Below are positions 42,888-51,124 of a stretch of 64,000 nucleotides of DNA, piece after piece (the first letter of the stretch is position 1; every line of letters begins with the position of its first letter). The notes below the pieces were generated by a model. The model worked only from the letters and a program-made list of their open reading frames with translations. It ran no database searches and was not told the DNA's origin. Source of the DNA: FEN-1139 sp038207155 (GTDB lineage Bacteria > Myxococcota_A > Polyangia > Polyangiales > Polyangiaceae); the NCBI GenBank assembly GCA_038207155.1, contig JBBRAB010000011.1, positions 62,001 through 126,000 of the forward strand. Direction: 5' to 3'. Both the position numbers and the translations under genes were made by a program.

Positions 42888-43034
42888 ATGTCGAACCGAG
42901 CGATCTGGAACATCCGTCGTCGTCACGAGTGGCTGAGCAAGCCCATCAAGCCCACCAAGCGCATGAAGAAGCGCGCCTGCCTTCGTTTGGGCATGGTGGT
43001 TCCTGCGGTGAGCGAGCCCACCCCTCAGTCCTAA
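42888..43034 (+). CDS. Small basic protein, 48 aa, unknown
   Basis: Short open frame starting MSNRAIWNIRRRHEWLSKPI, followed by KPTKRMKKRACLRLGMV and a short polar tail. Net charge is strongly positive and Trp/Arg/Lys-rich, like nucleic-acid- or ribosome-associated small proteins, but I recognise no family. Support: a promoter-like pair just upstream, no competing frame on this strand, and two small perfect hairpins directly after the stop. Against: no ribosome-binding site and very short length. It could be leaderless. Confidence 0.45.
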   Translation: MSNRAIWNIRRRHEWLSKPIKPTKRMKKRACLRLGMVVPAVSEPTPQS

Positions 43035-43230
43035 TTTCCCCGAGCGTCGGGGTATCCCTCGGGATACGCCGGCTCTCACGAACAGTGTTGGCGTAGTTTG
43101 CCAAGCGCTGCTTGCGCCGCGCGCCCGCACCTGTTCCTAGCCGTCTTCGCGCCAGTGCTGACTTCAGCACGGGCGCTTTGACGCGTCCATGGCTCAGAGT
43201 GCCAACAGCGCCTCTGCCTTCCGGCGCTCT
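43035..43230. other. Gap after small ORF
   Basis: About 200 bp between the small ORF and the converging LptF/G-like gene. Apart from the two hairpins at 43037-43067 I see no gene, RNA or repeat. Confidence 0.4.
43037..43067 (+). terminator. Tandem small hairpins after the small ORF
   Basis: CCCCGA-GCG-TCGGGG (43037-43051) and GTATCC-CTCG-GGATAC (43052-43067) lie back to back just after the stop at 43034. No T run follows, so termination is uncertain. Confidence 0.35.
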
Positions 43231-43950
43231 TCAGGGAGTTTCGCGACGACTGCGCCAGCCGTAGACGACACTCTGAAGCATCAGAGGAAGTGCCGCGAGC
43301 GCAAGCGCCACGCTCGGCCAGCGCCCAGACGCCACCGCTTGTAGCGACACGAGTCCGACCACGATTGCCGCCAGAGTTCCTGCGATTCGCGACGAGCGCG
43401 TGAGCGGCAGAGCAACCCATAGCGGGAGGGTGAGCGCCTGCGGCAAAACGAAAAGGATCGCGGCCAGCCGGGGGTTGTCGGGAAGCAGCGACCGCAAGCC
43501 GGTCGCGGGCCCATAGGAGGGCCAGCCGCTTGCCGGCACCTGTACACCGCTGCGAAGTTCCACGAAGGCGCCAGTCACGGGGCGCCACCGCTCATCGCCT
43601 ACTGGCGCCGGAAACAGGCTGACCGGATCCACGAGCGGCACCAGCAGAGCAATGACCGCCAACAGCCCAAATGCCCAGCCAACGCCCATTGGAATGACGG
43701 CCGAGCGAAGCGGGGACTGCCCAGAGAGGGCCAGCACCCGCAGCTCGCCGCGCTGGCTGGCCCACCGAAGACCCGTCGCGGCCCCGAGAGCCCCCGCCAA
43801 CGGACCGAGAGCCACACCAAGGGCGCTCGGTCGCGCCCAAAGGGGAGGAATTCGGTCCACCAGTAGGGGGATCCCCGCGGCGAGAGCAATCCAGGCCCCA
43901 CAAGCCGCCAAGACACACTCGCGCAGCAGGCGTCGATCGATCGGGTGCAT
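43231..43950 (-). CDS. Short LptF/LptG-like membrane protein
   Basis: Predicted 239-aa inner-membrane protein. MHPIDRRLLRECVLAACGAW, then a two-helix block ending in WASQRGELRVLALSGQSPLRSAVIP, fits the N-terminal half of LptF/LptG permeases (the RGE...L...G.SP...P pattern). A short periplasmic part (about 120-155) replaces the large beta-jellyroll of true LptF/G, and two or three helices close the protein. It may be a shortened paralogue or a decayed copy. ATG at 43950 is chosen from the family start; upstream codons have no homology. No other Lpt gene adjoins it. Confidence 0.5.
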   Translation of the reverse strand: MHPIDRRLLRECVLAACGAWIALAAGIPLLVDRIPPLWARPSALGVALGPLAGALGAATGLRWASQRGELRVLALSGQSPLRSAVIPMGVGWAFGLLAVIALLVPLVDPVSLFPAPVGDERWRPVTGAFVELRSGVQVPASGWPSYGPATGLRSLLPDNPRLAAILFVLPQALTLPLWVALPLTRSSRIAGTLAAIVVGLVSLQAVASGRWPSVALALAALPLMLQSVVYGWRSRRETP

Positions 43951-44068
43951 CGGGGCCGAAGATCCTGGCTCATCGCCAGTCCTTCGGCCAGCTTTCCGTC
44001 CGTTGGCCCCAACAGATGTGCTCCCCACCGCCCACATTTGCGAGTAGCCTCCCCCCCCGAGCCGTCCA

Positions 44069-45805
44069 ATGCACTTGCTTTCACTCCTCTCCGACGCAAC
44101 TGGCTACGCCGGCGATTATTTCTGGAACGCCCCGATATTCCAGAAGGACCGATGGGAGGAGTACATGCGCTTCTTCCGCCTCAGCCTCACGCTGGGCACC
44201 GCGCTGTTTCTCGTGTTGGAAGCCAGGGCACGAAAACTAGGTCGACCACTCAAGCGCGCGACGACCTACCTGGTGACGACCATCGCCATCGTCTGCTCGT
44301 TTGGTAGCTTTTTCGACTGGGGGAACCCGGCTACCCGCTACAGCGAGTTCTACCATCGGCACGAGTTTTATCACTACTACCTCGGCGCCAAGTACTCGAG
44401 CGAACTCAGCTACACGCGACTCTACGAGTGCACGGCGATCGCGGAGGTTGAGCTTGGGCGTGAAGCCAACATCCGCTCGCGCGACATTCGCGATCTGCGA
44501 GTGAACCTGATCAAACCGATGACGGACAGCTACGTCTTCTCGGATCCTGGTCAGTGCAAACGGCATTTTTCAGTGCAGAACTGGGAGTCTTTCAAGAAAG
44601 ACGTCGACTGGTTCTATCGCTCGGCGGCAGGTCAATACTGGGAAAACATGGTTAAGGACCATGGCTATAACCCCCCACCTGTCTGGACGATGACCGGCAA
44701 GCTCTTTGCTAGCATGGGGCCTGCCGACGACGGTTTTTTCAAGGCACTAGCCTCCATAGACGTCGTCCTCCACCTGGGAAGCGTACTGATCCTTGGCTGG
44801 GCGTTTGGGTGGCGTGTCCTGCTGGTAGGAGCCGTTTTCTGGGGCGTTCAGGGTCCCGCCAATTTCTATTGGACGGGCGGAGCTTTCCTTCGACAGGACT
44901 GGCTCTTTCTGTTTGTCGCGGCAGTGGCGCTGGCACGCAAGCGCTATTTTGGCATGGCCGGAGCCGCGCTCACCTGGTCGACGTTGCTCAGAGTTTTTCC
45001 GATCATTGCGTTCGCTGGCTGGGGTGTGGTTATCGCGTTTGAGACGGTGCGGCGGATCAGAGCGGCGCGCGCCGGCAATCCCCCGAGCGGTACTGGTCTA
45101 CTGCGTTTCCTTCATCCCGATCACCAGCGACTGATCGGTGGTTGCATCGTCGCGGCGGGCATTTTGATTCCGGCGAGTGTCGTAGTCACGGGACCAGAAT
45201 CCTATCGCGAGTTTTACGAGCACACGATTCACACGCACAACAGCACGCCGCTCACCAACCACATGGGGCTCAAGAGCGTGATGGCCCACACCTGGGAGGG
45301 GCGCATGCGGTTTGCCCGCAACGACGCACTTGACGACGCCTTCCAGGGCTGGAAGCAGGGGCGTATCGACCGCAGCCATGACCTGCGTCACGTCCGCCAC
45401 GCCATTACCCTGGGATTTGGGCTATGGATCGCCTGGGCGCTGCGACGAACCAAGGCACTTTGGGTCGCTCAGGCGCTCTCGCTGCCGTTGCTCGTCTGCA
45501 TGGTGGAGCTGACTTGTTACTACTACTCGTTCTTCATGATCGCGGCGGTTTTGATCCGACAGCGACCAACGATTGGACCACCGTTTCTGACCTTGGCTGC
45601 GGTGAGCGCGCTCGTCCTCTCGAGCTTCTACTTTGTCGATGACGAGTTTGTGGCCATGACTTGGCTCTACATCGTCTTCTCGGTGTTGATGCTGTGGGCC
45701 TACTCCCGCCCATTCAGCGTGGCGCGGCTCCGCAACTGGTGGAACGGCCAGCGCGAGACAGAGCGGACCGACACGCCGTCGCCTCCCCTGAACTTGACGC
45801 CCTAG
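44069..45805 (+). CDS. Large polytopic membrane protein (GT-87-like)
   Basis: Predicted 578-aa membrane protein with about ten hydrophobic segments. A long extracytoplasmic region (about 95-225) includes YSEFYHRHEFYHYYLGAKYSSELSYTRLYECTA and several conserved-looking Asp/Tyr pairs; membrane segments after it include FWGVQGPANFYWTGGAFLRQDWLFLFVAAVALARKRY, similar to DUF2029/GT-87 polyprenyl-phosphate-dependent mannosyltransferases. The call is tentative; substrate unknown. ATG at 44069 follows a C-rich stretch without a clear ribosome-binding site. A hairpin with a T run follows the stop. Confidence 0.6.
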   Translation: MHLLSLLSDATGYAGDYFWNAPIFQKDRWEEYMRFFRLSLTLGTALFLVLEARARKLGRPLKRATTYLVTTIAIVCSFGSFFDWGNPATRYSEFYHRHEFYHYYLGAKYSSELSYTRLYECTAIAEVELGREANIRSRDIRDLRVNLIKPMTDSYVFSDPGQCKRHFSVQNWESFKKDVDWFYRSAAGQYWENMVKDHGYNPPPVWTMTGKLFASMGPADDGFFKALASIDVVLHLGSVLILGWAFGWRVLLVGAVFWGVQGPANFYWTGGAFLRQDWLFLFVAAVALARKRYFGMAGAALTWSTLLRVFPIIAFAGWGVVIAFETVRRIRAARAGNPPSGTGLLRFLHPDHQRLIGGCIVAAGILIPASVVVTGPESYREFYEHTIHTHNSTPLTNHMGLKSVMAHTWEGRMRFARNDALDDAFQGWKQGRIDRSHDLRHVRHAITLGFGLWIAWALRRTKALWVAQALSLPLLVCMVELTCYYYSFFMIAAVLIRQRPTIGPPFLTLAAVSALVLSSFYFVDDEFVAMTWLYIVFSVLMLWAYSRPFSVARLRNWWNGQRETERTDTPSPPLNLTP

Positions 45806-45832
45806 AGCACAAGACCGTCTGCGCCCCGCCTG

Positions 45833-45876
45833 CAGTCCGTCGCTCGGAAGCCCCGTGCGGCGGACTGGTACGTTTT
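45833..45876 (+). terminator. Rho-independent-type terminator
   Basis: CAGTCCG (45833-45839) pairs with CGGACTG (45861-45867), followed by GTACGTTTT, 28 bp after the stop of the polytopic protein. Confidence 0.55.
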
Positions 45877-45992
45877 GGCCAGAATCGCGCGACGAAAAGC
45901 CCGTAGTAGGCGCTATTCGCGCTAGCTGGACGGTGCGAGATTGGTGAGCGGGACAAGCCCGATCGAAAGGTTCGAGCGAGCCGCTGACGACC

Positions 45993-46622
45993 CTAGGGAC
46001 GGCGCGCGAACGGCGCGGGGCCCGTCCACTCGAAACGAACGTCTAGATGGCTCTCGTCGGTGGTCACCGAACCGATGCTGAACCAGCTGGCAAGCGCGCC
46101 TACCACACGACGCAGTCGCTCGTCGGCGGCGAATCGCGGTAGGCGCATGAAGTCGAGCACGAGGCGATTCTCGACGGCTTCGACCAAAATATCTGGACGT
46201 TTGGGAAGCTGGGCAATCAGGTTGGCAACCTTGCTGAGGTCGAGGGCACCCGAGCGCACTAGCGCGGCGACTGGAGAGGAACTCTCCCCAAGCACTTCCG
46301 CTCGCACGTCGGACAGCCGAACTTCCACCATCAGCTCGGTAGCGCCAAATCGAACTCGTTCCACGGTGACGCAGGCCGACACCCGAAGCTCAGTCCCCAT
46401 TTCAGTCACGGTCGCAGCCCCACGCAAACCGGGCGGCTGAGCCTCGAGGACGATATCGCGCGGCCCCTGCTGGGTCTCGAGTTGGCTGGCCACCCAGCGC
46501 AGGGCAGCCACGGGCACTCCCACTCGCCACCGAGCCAGATTGCGTGCCTGACGAAGCAACTCCTCTGGGTGAGCACGCAGGTAGCTGCCAGCGGAACGAA
46601 GCGCGAGGACGGGGTCAATCAT
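45993..46622 (-). CDS. Hypothetical protein, 209 aa
   Basis: Predicted soluble protein without a family I recognise. MIDPVLALRSAGSYLRAHPEELLRQARNLARWRVGVPVAALRW is helical, followed by alternating beta strands (VTEMGTELRVSACVTVERVRFGATELMVEVRLSDVRAEVL) and a final LDVRFEWTGPAPFARRP. The pattern of long strands suggests a lipid-binding or secretion-related beta sandwich, but this is a guess. ATG at 46622 is chosen because the helix starts there; its ribosome-binding site is weak. Divergent from the esterase gene. Confidence 0.55.
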   Translation of the reverse strand: MIDPVLALRSAGSYLRAHPEELLRQARNLARWRVGVPVAALRWVASQLETQQGPRDIVLEAQPPGLRGAATVTEMGTELRVSACVTVERVRFGATELMVEVRLSDVRAEVLGESSSPVAALVRSGALDLSKVANLIAQLPKRPDILVEAVENRLVLDFMRLPRFAADERLRRVVGALASWFSIGSVTTDESHLDVRFEWTGPAPFARRP

Positions 46623-46724
46623 GGGGAAAGGCTCGCGTAGCCTATCGGACTCACGCGCGGGCAGCAACGCCGACCGCCAAACTCGGCTGGGCAGCTGCGC
46701 GCGCGCGCGGTATGTCCTTGGGCA

Positions 46725-47459
46725 ATGAAGGAGCTGACCCTCGCCGGACTGCGCACTCGACTCGTCCAGGTTTCCCCGCCCGCCGCGGGGACGCCACCCC
46801 TCGTCCTCATCTTGCTCCACGGCTACGGCGCACCGGGAGATGATTTGGTCGGGCTCGCCCACGAGTTTCGAGCGCCGGCAGGCACGCTGTTCCTCTTTCC
46901 CGAAGGACCAAAGAGCCTGGCAGGAGAGTTTCCGGGGTCAGAGAACGCTCGGGCCTGGTTCCCGATCGACATGATGCGGCTGCAGATTGCGGCGATGACC
47001 GGGGCATTCGAGCCCGTTGCCAAGGCTTTGGGCAATGCCCTGCCCGACGCATGCGACCTGCTCTGCCGGTTCATGAGTGAGGCAGAGCAGACGCTTGGAC
47101 TGGCCGAGGTACCACTGGTGCTCGGCGGCTTCTCTCAGGGGTCGATCGTTGCGCTGGCGGTAGCCCTCAAGTCCACCCGTGAGCTTGCGGGTCTGCTGCT
47201 CATGAGTAGCTCGTTGGTCGACGTCGAAGCGCTTAAGTCGACGAGCGCGCTACGGGCCCTGCCCATCGTCCAGAGCCATGGGACAGGAGACCCCATTCTT
47301 CCCTGGGATCGAGCCGTACAGCTCCGCGACGCCCTGACTGCCGCCGGTGCTGAGGTCGACTGGGTGCCGTTTCCTGGCGGCCACGGGATCCCGGCCGAGG
47401 CCTTGGTACGCGGCGCGGCGCTGTTGAAGCGCGTAGCGGCCGAGCGCCCGAACTCGTAA
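46725..47459 (+). CDS. Phospholipase/carboxylesterase-type alpha/beta hydrolase
   Basis: Cytoplasmic esterase (244 aa) of the phospholipase/carboxylesterase family. Visible: oxyanion segment LLHGYGAPGDDL, nucleophile Ser in GGFSQGS near residue 138, Asp in HGTGDPILPW near 188 and His in FPGGHGIP near 219, a full catalytic triad. The substrate cannot be read from sequence; relatives act on acyl esters, including acyl proteins. ATG at 46725 lacks a strong ribosome-binding site. Alone, divergent from the hypothetical gene and 131 bp upstream of the HelD gene. Confidence 0.85.
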   Translation: MKELTLAGLRTRLVQVSPPAAGTPPLVLILLHGYGAPGDDLVGLAHEFRAPAGTLFLFPEGPKSLAGEFPGSENARAWFPIDMMRLQIAAMTGAFEPVAKALGNALPDACDLLCRFMSEAEQTLGLAEVPLVLGGFSQGSIVALAVALKSTRELAGLLLMSSSLVDVEALKSTSALRALPIVQSHGTGDPILPWDRAVQLRDALTAAGAEVDWVPFPGGHGIPAEALVRGAALLKRVAAERPNS

Positions 47460-47590
47460 TCACGCCGGGCCAAACCAAAGCTCCTGATCCCGTCAGTCAA
47501 AGGTGCTAGTTGCGGCGGTCCCCAGTGGGCCCCGATGCCCGAGTTCCCTGGCGACCGAACGGCCTCAAGGGCCCCCGACGAACGTAGCCG

Positions 47591-50050
47591 ATGACCGAAG
47601 CCGACCACGCCTCCTCCTCCCCCGCGAGCGCTGCTCATGACGATCCCGAGTGCGCGCGCATTGCGAACGAGGAAGACCATTGCCTCAATCGCGTCGTCGA
47701 ACATGTTGAGGCTAAACGCATCGCGTCGGTCGACAAGCAGCGCTCGGCATTCTCGGACTACGACGCGCAATTGCTGATCCTACGCGACGAGCTGTCGGGC
47801 GCGAGGCAGGAAGATATGCCTCCATTGTTGGAGCAAATGGAGCGCCTGCAAAGCCTGGCGGATCAGCGCCGCAAGGAGCAGAGCCAAGGTCAGGTGGACC
47901 TACGCTCACCCTACTTCGGGCGGTTGGTGCTGGAAGAGAAGGGCAAACAGCGTGAGGTTCTGATTGGGCGCGGAACCTACCTCGACACCAAGAGCGGTAT
48001 TCGTATCGTCGACTGGCGCGATGCGCCCGTGAGTCGGCTGTATTACCGCTACCAAGAGGGTGACGACTACAGCGAAGTTTTCGGTGATCGCGAGGTTGAA
48101 GGCGAGGTCATCACGCGTCGCAGCGTCACTATCACCGACGGATCGCTGCGCCGTATTACCTGTCCGCAAGGCTCGTTTGCGCGCACCGCGCAGGCAACCT
48201 GGCGCCGGCTCGATCCGGGCTCGACTCAGCTGAGCGGTGGTGAGGGCTCGGCCTATCGCGCAGGAAACCTCGGCATCGGTGGCGACTCCACGAGCGAAGA
48301 AAAGACGCTCAAGGAGATCACCGCACTGATCGACGGGCGGCAGTTTGAGCTCATCACGCGCAGCGAATCTGGCCTGGTCGTGATTCAAGGCGGCGCGGGC
48401 AGTGGCAAGACGACGATCGGACTCCACCGCCTCGCCTACCTCGCCTTCCAGGACACGCGTCGTTTCCGACCCGACAAAATGCTGGTCGTGGTGTTCAACG
48501 ACGCACTCTGTCGCTACATCGCGCAGGTGCTTCCCGCACTCGGCGTCGACGGGGTGGCCATCCGAACCTACGTGGATTGGGCCGAAAAGCTGCGTCGTTT
48601 GCATCTGATGGGGCTCCCATCGAGCTACTCCACCGACGCGCCTGTGCAGGTGACTCGTCTGAAAAAGCACCCAGTGATGCTTCGGGTGATCGACGAGTAC
48701 GTCGCGGACCTGGCCGTCCGGCTTGAGGATGAGCTGCGCGCGGCGATTGAGCGCTCGGGACGCGAAGACCAGGCCGAGCGACTGCTCACCGAGTGGGAGA
48801 GCACCAAGACGCGCCCGCTGCGCCACCGGGCGCATCACCTTGGGGTGGTTGCCGAGCGCTTTGGTCGTGAACTCGGTACCGATCTTCGGGTGGCCGTCGA
48901 ACGAATCTCCACGCAGGGTACCAAGCTGGCGCGCGATGTCGTGTCTGCATGGTCTGAACTGCTCACCGACCGTTCGCGCATCGAGGCAGCATTTGCAGCT
49001 TACGCGCCCGGCGCAATCTCGAGTCAGGACCTCTCGCGTGCCCTTGATTGGTGCGCGGCGGCCTGCCACCGCGTCACCTCTGACATGGAAGCTCGTCGAG
49101 ACGGCGTGCACACGGGAGAAGCGGACGACCCTGCCGACAGCAAGCGCGGCCGCTCGGAGGATTCCGAGGAGGACACGTCCTCGGACGACCACAGCCAGGG
49201 CATCGATGGCGCCCGAGTCGACGACCACGCCACGCTTGATCGCGAGGACGACACGCTGCTGCTGCGTCTGCATCAGCGGATGCGCGGGCCACTGCTGCGC
49301 GGCAGCAAGGTCAAGGAAGCGCTGGTCTACGAACACATGCTGATCGACGAGGCTCAGGACTATAGCCCGGTCGAGCTCGCGGTGCTGTTTGACACGGTCA
49401 GCGCGGGCCGCAGCATCACGCTGGCGGGTGACACGGCGCAGCGCCTCCACATGGACAACGGGTTCACGGACTGGAATGGTGTGCTGTCCGAGCTCAACCT
49501 GTCGCACGTCGAGGTCGAACCCCTCAAGCTCAGCTATCGCTCCACCCAGGAAATCATCGATCTAGCCCACTCGGTCCTTGGGCACCTGGCGCCTGAAGAT
49601 CGCGGGATTGCCGTGCGACACGGTGCGCCGGTCGAGCTGTTCCGGTTTGGTCACAGCGGCGATGCCGCAGGATTCCTGGCCGAGCAGCTGCGCGCGTTGA
49701 TGCTGAGCGAGCCGCGCGCGTCCGTTGCGGTCGTCGCTCGTTTCCCCGAGCAGGCCGACGCGTACCACGAGGCCCTGGTCAAGGGCGAGGTTCCACGGTT
49801 GCGTCGCATTGCGGACCAGGACTTTCCATTTCGTCCCGGCGTCGACGTCACCGATATTCGCCAGGTGAAGGGCCTCGAGTTTGACTATGTCATTCTGGTG
49901 GAGGTCACCGCTCCCACCTACCCGCAGAGCGACGATGCTCGCCACTTGCTCCACATCGGTTCGACCCGCGCGGCGCACCAGCTGTGGATCCTCACCACGG
50001 GCGAACCCAGTCGGCTGCTTCCCGCCGAATTACTCGAACGAGCCCTTTGA
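47591..50050 (+). CDS. HelD/HelR-type UvrD-like helicase
   Basis: Superfamily-1 ATPase (819 aa) of the HelD class, which in actinobacteria and bacilli releases stalled RNA polymerase. N-terminal coiled coil with DKQRSAFSDYDAQLLILRDEL (about 25-100), YFGRLVLEE and the VDWRDAPVSRLYYRY block, Walker A GGAGSGKTT near 267-275, Walker B MLIDEAQDYSP near 583, and C-terminal motifs (SYRSTQEI, RQVKGLEFDYVILVEV, GSTRAAHQL). Unusual: an acidic Ser/Asp/Glu linker of about 45 residues (about 509-555) inserted in the ATPase. ATG at 47591. It starts 131 bp after the esterase and is followed by the ChaN-like gene after 14 bp. HelR subtypes are linked to rifampicin tolerance, but this cannot be judged here. 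Confidence 0.85.
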   Translation: MTEADHASSSPASAAHDDPECARIANEEDHCLNRVVEHVEAKRIASVDKQRSAFSDYDAQLLILRDELSGARQEDMPPLLEQMERLQSLADQRRKEQSQGQVDLRSPYFGRLVLEEKGKQREVLIGRGTYLDTKSGIRIVDWRDAPVSRLYYRYQEGDDYSEVFGDREVEGEVITRRSVTITDGSLRRITCPQGSFARTAQATWRRLDPGSTQLSGGEGSAYRAGNLGIGGDSTSEEKTLKEITALIDGRQFELITRSESGLVVIQGGAGSGKTTIGLHRLAYLAFQDTRRFRPDKMLVVVFNDALCRYIAQVLPALGVDGVAIRTYVDWAEKLRRLHLMGLPSSYSTDAPVQVTRLKKHPVMLRVIDEYVADLAVRLEDELRAAIERSGREDQAERLLTEWESTKTRPLRHRAHHLGVVAERFGRELGTDLRVAVERISTQGTKLARDVVSAWSELLTDRSRIEAAFAAYAPGAISSQDLSRALDWCAAACHRVTSDMEARRDGVHTGEADDPADSKRGRSEDSEEDTSSDDHSQGIDGARVDDHATLDREDDTLLLRLHQRMRGPLLRGSKVKEALVYEHMLIDEAQDYSPVELAVLFDTVSAGRSITLAGDTAQRLHMDNGFTDWNGVLSELNLSHVEVEPLKLSYRSTQEIIDLAHSVLGHLAPEDRGIAVRHGAPVELFRFGHSGDAAGFLAEQLRALMLSEPRASVAVVARFPEQADAYHEALVKGEVPRLRRIADQDFPFRPGVDVTDIRQVKGLEFDYVILVEVTAPTYPQSDDARHLLHIGSTRAAHQLWILTTGEPSRLLPAELLERAL

Positions 50051-50064
50051 TTGCTGAGTGTGTC

Positions 50065-51105
50065 ATGCGTGCCCACCGCTGCTCCCCTCTCCTGCTCGTC
50101 ACCCTGCTGCTTGGATGTGGCGCGTCAACGAAAGCGCAAGTTAACGGTCACATCGGAAGCCACCAGGCCTCTGACGAAACCGTGCGGCTAGCCGCGGCTA
50201 GTGCGGCCACCGCGCCCGAGCCCGTAAAAAAACCAAGCGAACCAACGCGGGCGAGCGAGCCTCCGCTGGAACCGGACGCGGTACTGCACGCGCAGCGTCT
50301 CTACGTTGGTTATCGCCTGCGCGATCGACGCTGGCTCGAACGAGATGACTTCATCTCGGAGCTCGCGACCGCCCAGACCATCTGCCTTGGCGAGCAGCAC
50401 GACAGCGTCGTCGATCACTTTGCCGAGCTTGAGCTGCTCAAGCGCCTCGCCGAGCGGCAACCCATGTCCGGCCGCCGCCTGGCGCTCGGACTTGAGTCGA
50501 TCGAAACTCCCGGGCAAGCCGCGCTGGGACGCTACCTGGCCGGCACCAGCAATGAGTCGAGCTTTCGGCAGCAGGTCGGGTTCGCAGAGCGCTGGGGATT
50601 TGATTTTGCCCTGACGCGCCCGCTACTTGACGTCGCCCGTCAGCGCAATCTCGACGTCGTAGCGCTTGGGGCTCCAGGGGAGCTCGTCAAGCGAGTGGCG
50701 GCAGTCGGACTCGATGGTCTCGCGGCGGACGAGCGGCAAGCACTGCCCGAGCTTGATCTCGACAATAGCGAGCACTACGCGGCCTTCAATGCCGCCATGA
50801 CCGGACACCCCGCCAGCGACGCAGATCCAGAAAACGTCTATGAGGCGCAGGTCGTCCGGGATGAGGTCATGGCCGAGGTCACCGCAGGCTACCTGCGCGC
50901 GGCGCATCCAGCGCGACAACTCCTGGTTGCGGCGGGGCGACAGCACTGCCGAAGGGACGCCATTCCCCAGCGCATCAGTCGCCGAGTGCCTACTCGAGCG
51001 CTCGCAGTCACGACCTGGCTGGGAAACGCGGACCAGGCACCTGAGGTGGACGCGACGGCTTACGACTACGTGATGGTGCTCGAACCCTCGAGCCAGTCTC
51101 GCTAG
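50065..51105 (+). CDS. ChaN-like iron-uptake lipoprotein
   Basis: Predicted lipoprotein (346 aa) of the ChaN/Tiki-like superfamily. Signal peptide with lipobox LLLGC (Cys18). A Pro/Ser/Glu-rich linker follows, then the domain with TICLGEQHDSVVDHFAELELLKRL near residues 110-132, LALGLESIETPGQAALGRYL, and the C-terminal AGRQHCRRDAIPQRI near 293-307. ChaN proteins bind haem in Campylobacter; relatives of the Tiki superfamily can be metalloproteases. ATG at 50065 has only a weak GAG upstream; it starts 14 bp after the HelD gene, so the two are probably cotranscribed. Confidence 0.78.
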   Translation: MRAHRCSPLLLVTLLLGCGASTKAQVNGHIGSHQASDETVRLAAASAATAPEPVKKPSEPTRASEPPLEPDAVLHAQRLYVGYRLRDRRWLERDDFISELATAQTICLGEQHDSVVDHFAELELLKRLAERQPMSGRRLALGLESIETPGQAALGRYLAGTSNESSFRQQVGFAERWGFDFALTRPLLDVARQRNLDVVALGAPGELVKRVAAVGLDGLAADERQALPELDLDNSEHYAAFNAAMTGHPASDADPENVYEAQVVRDEVMAEVTAGYLRAAHPARQLLVAAGRQHCRRDAIPQRISRRVPTRALAVTTWLGNADQAPEVDATAYDYVMVLEPSSQSR

Positions 51106-51124
51106 TCTGCGACGACAGGGGATC

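Noticed and set aside
47906..49507. 533-codon open frame opposite the HelD gene
   Set aside because: Antisense shadow; the sense frame carries all helicase motifs.
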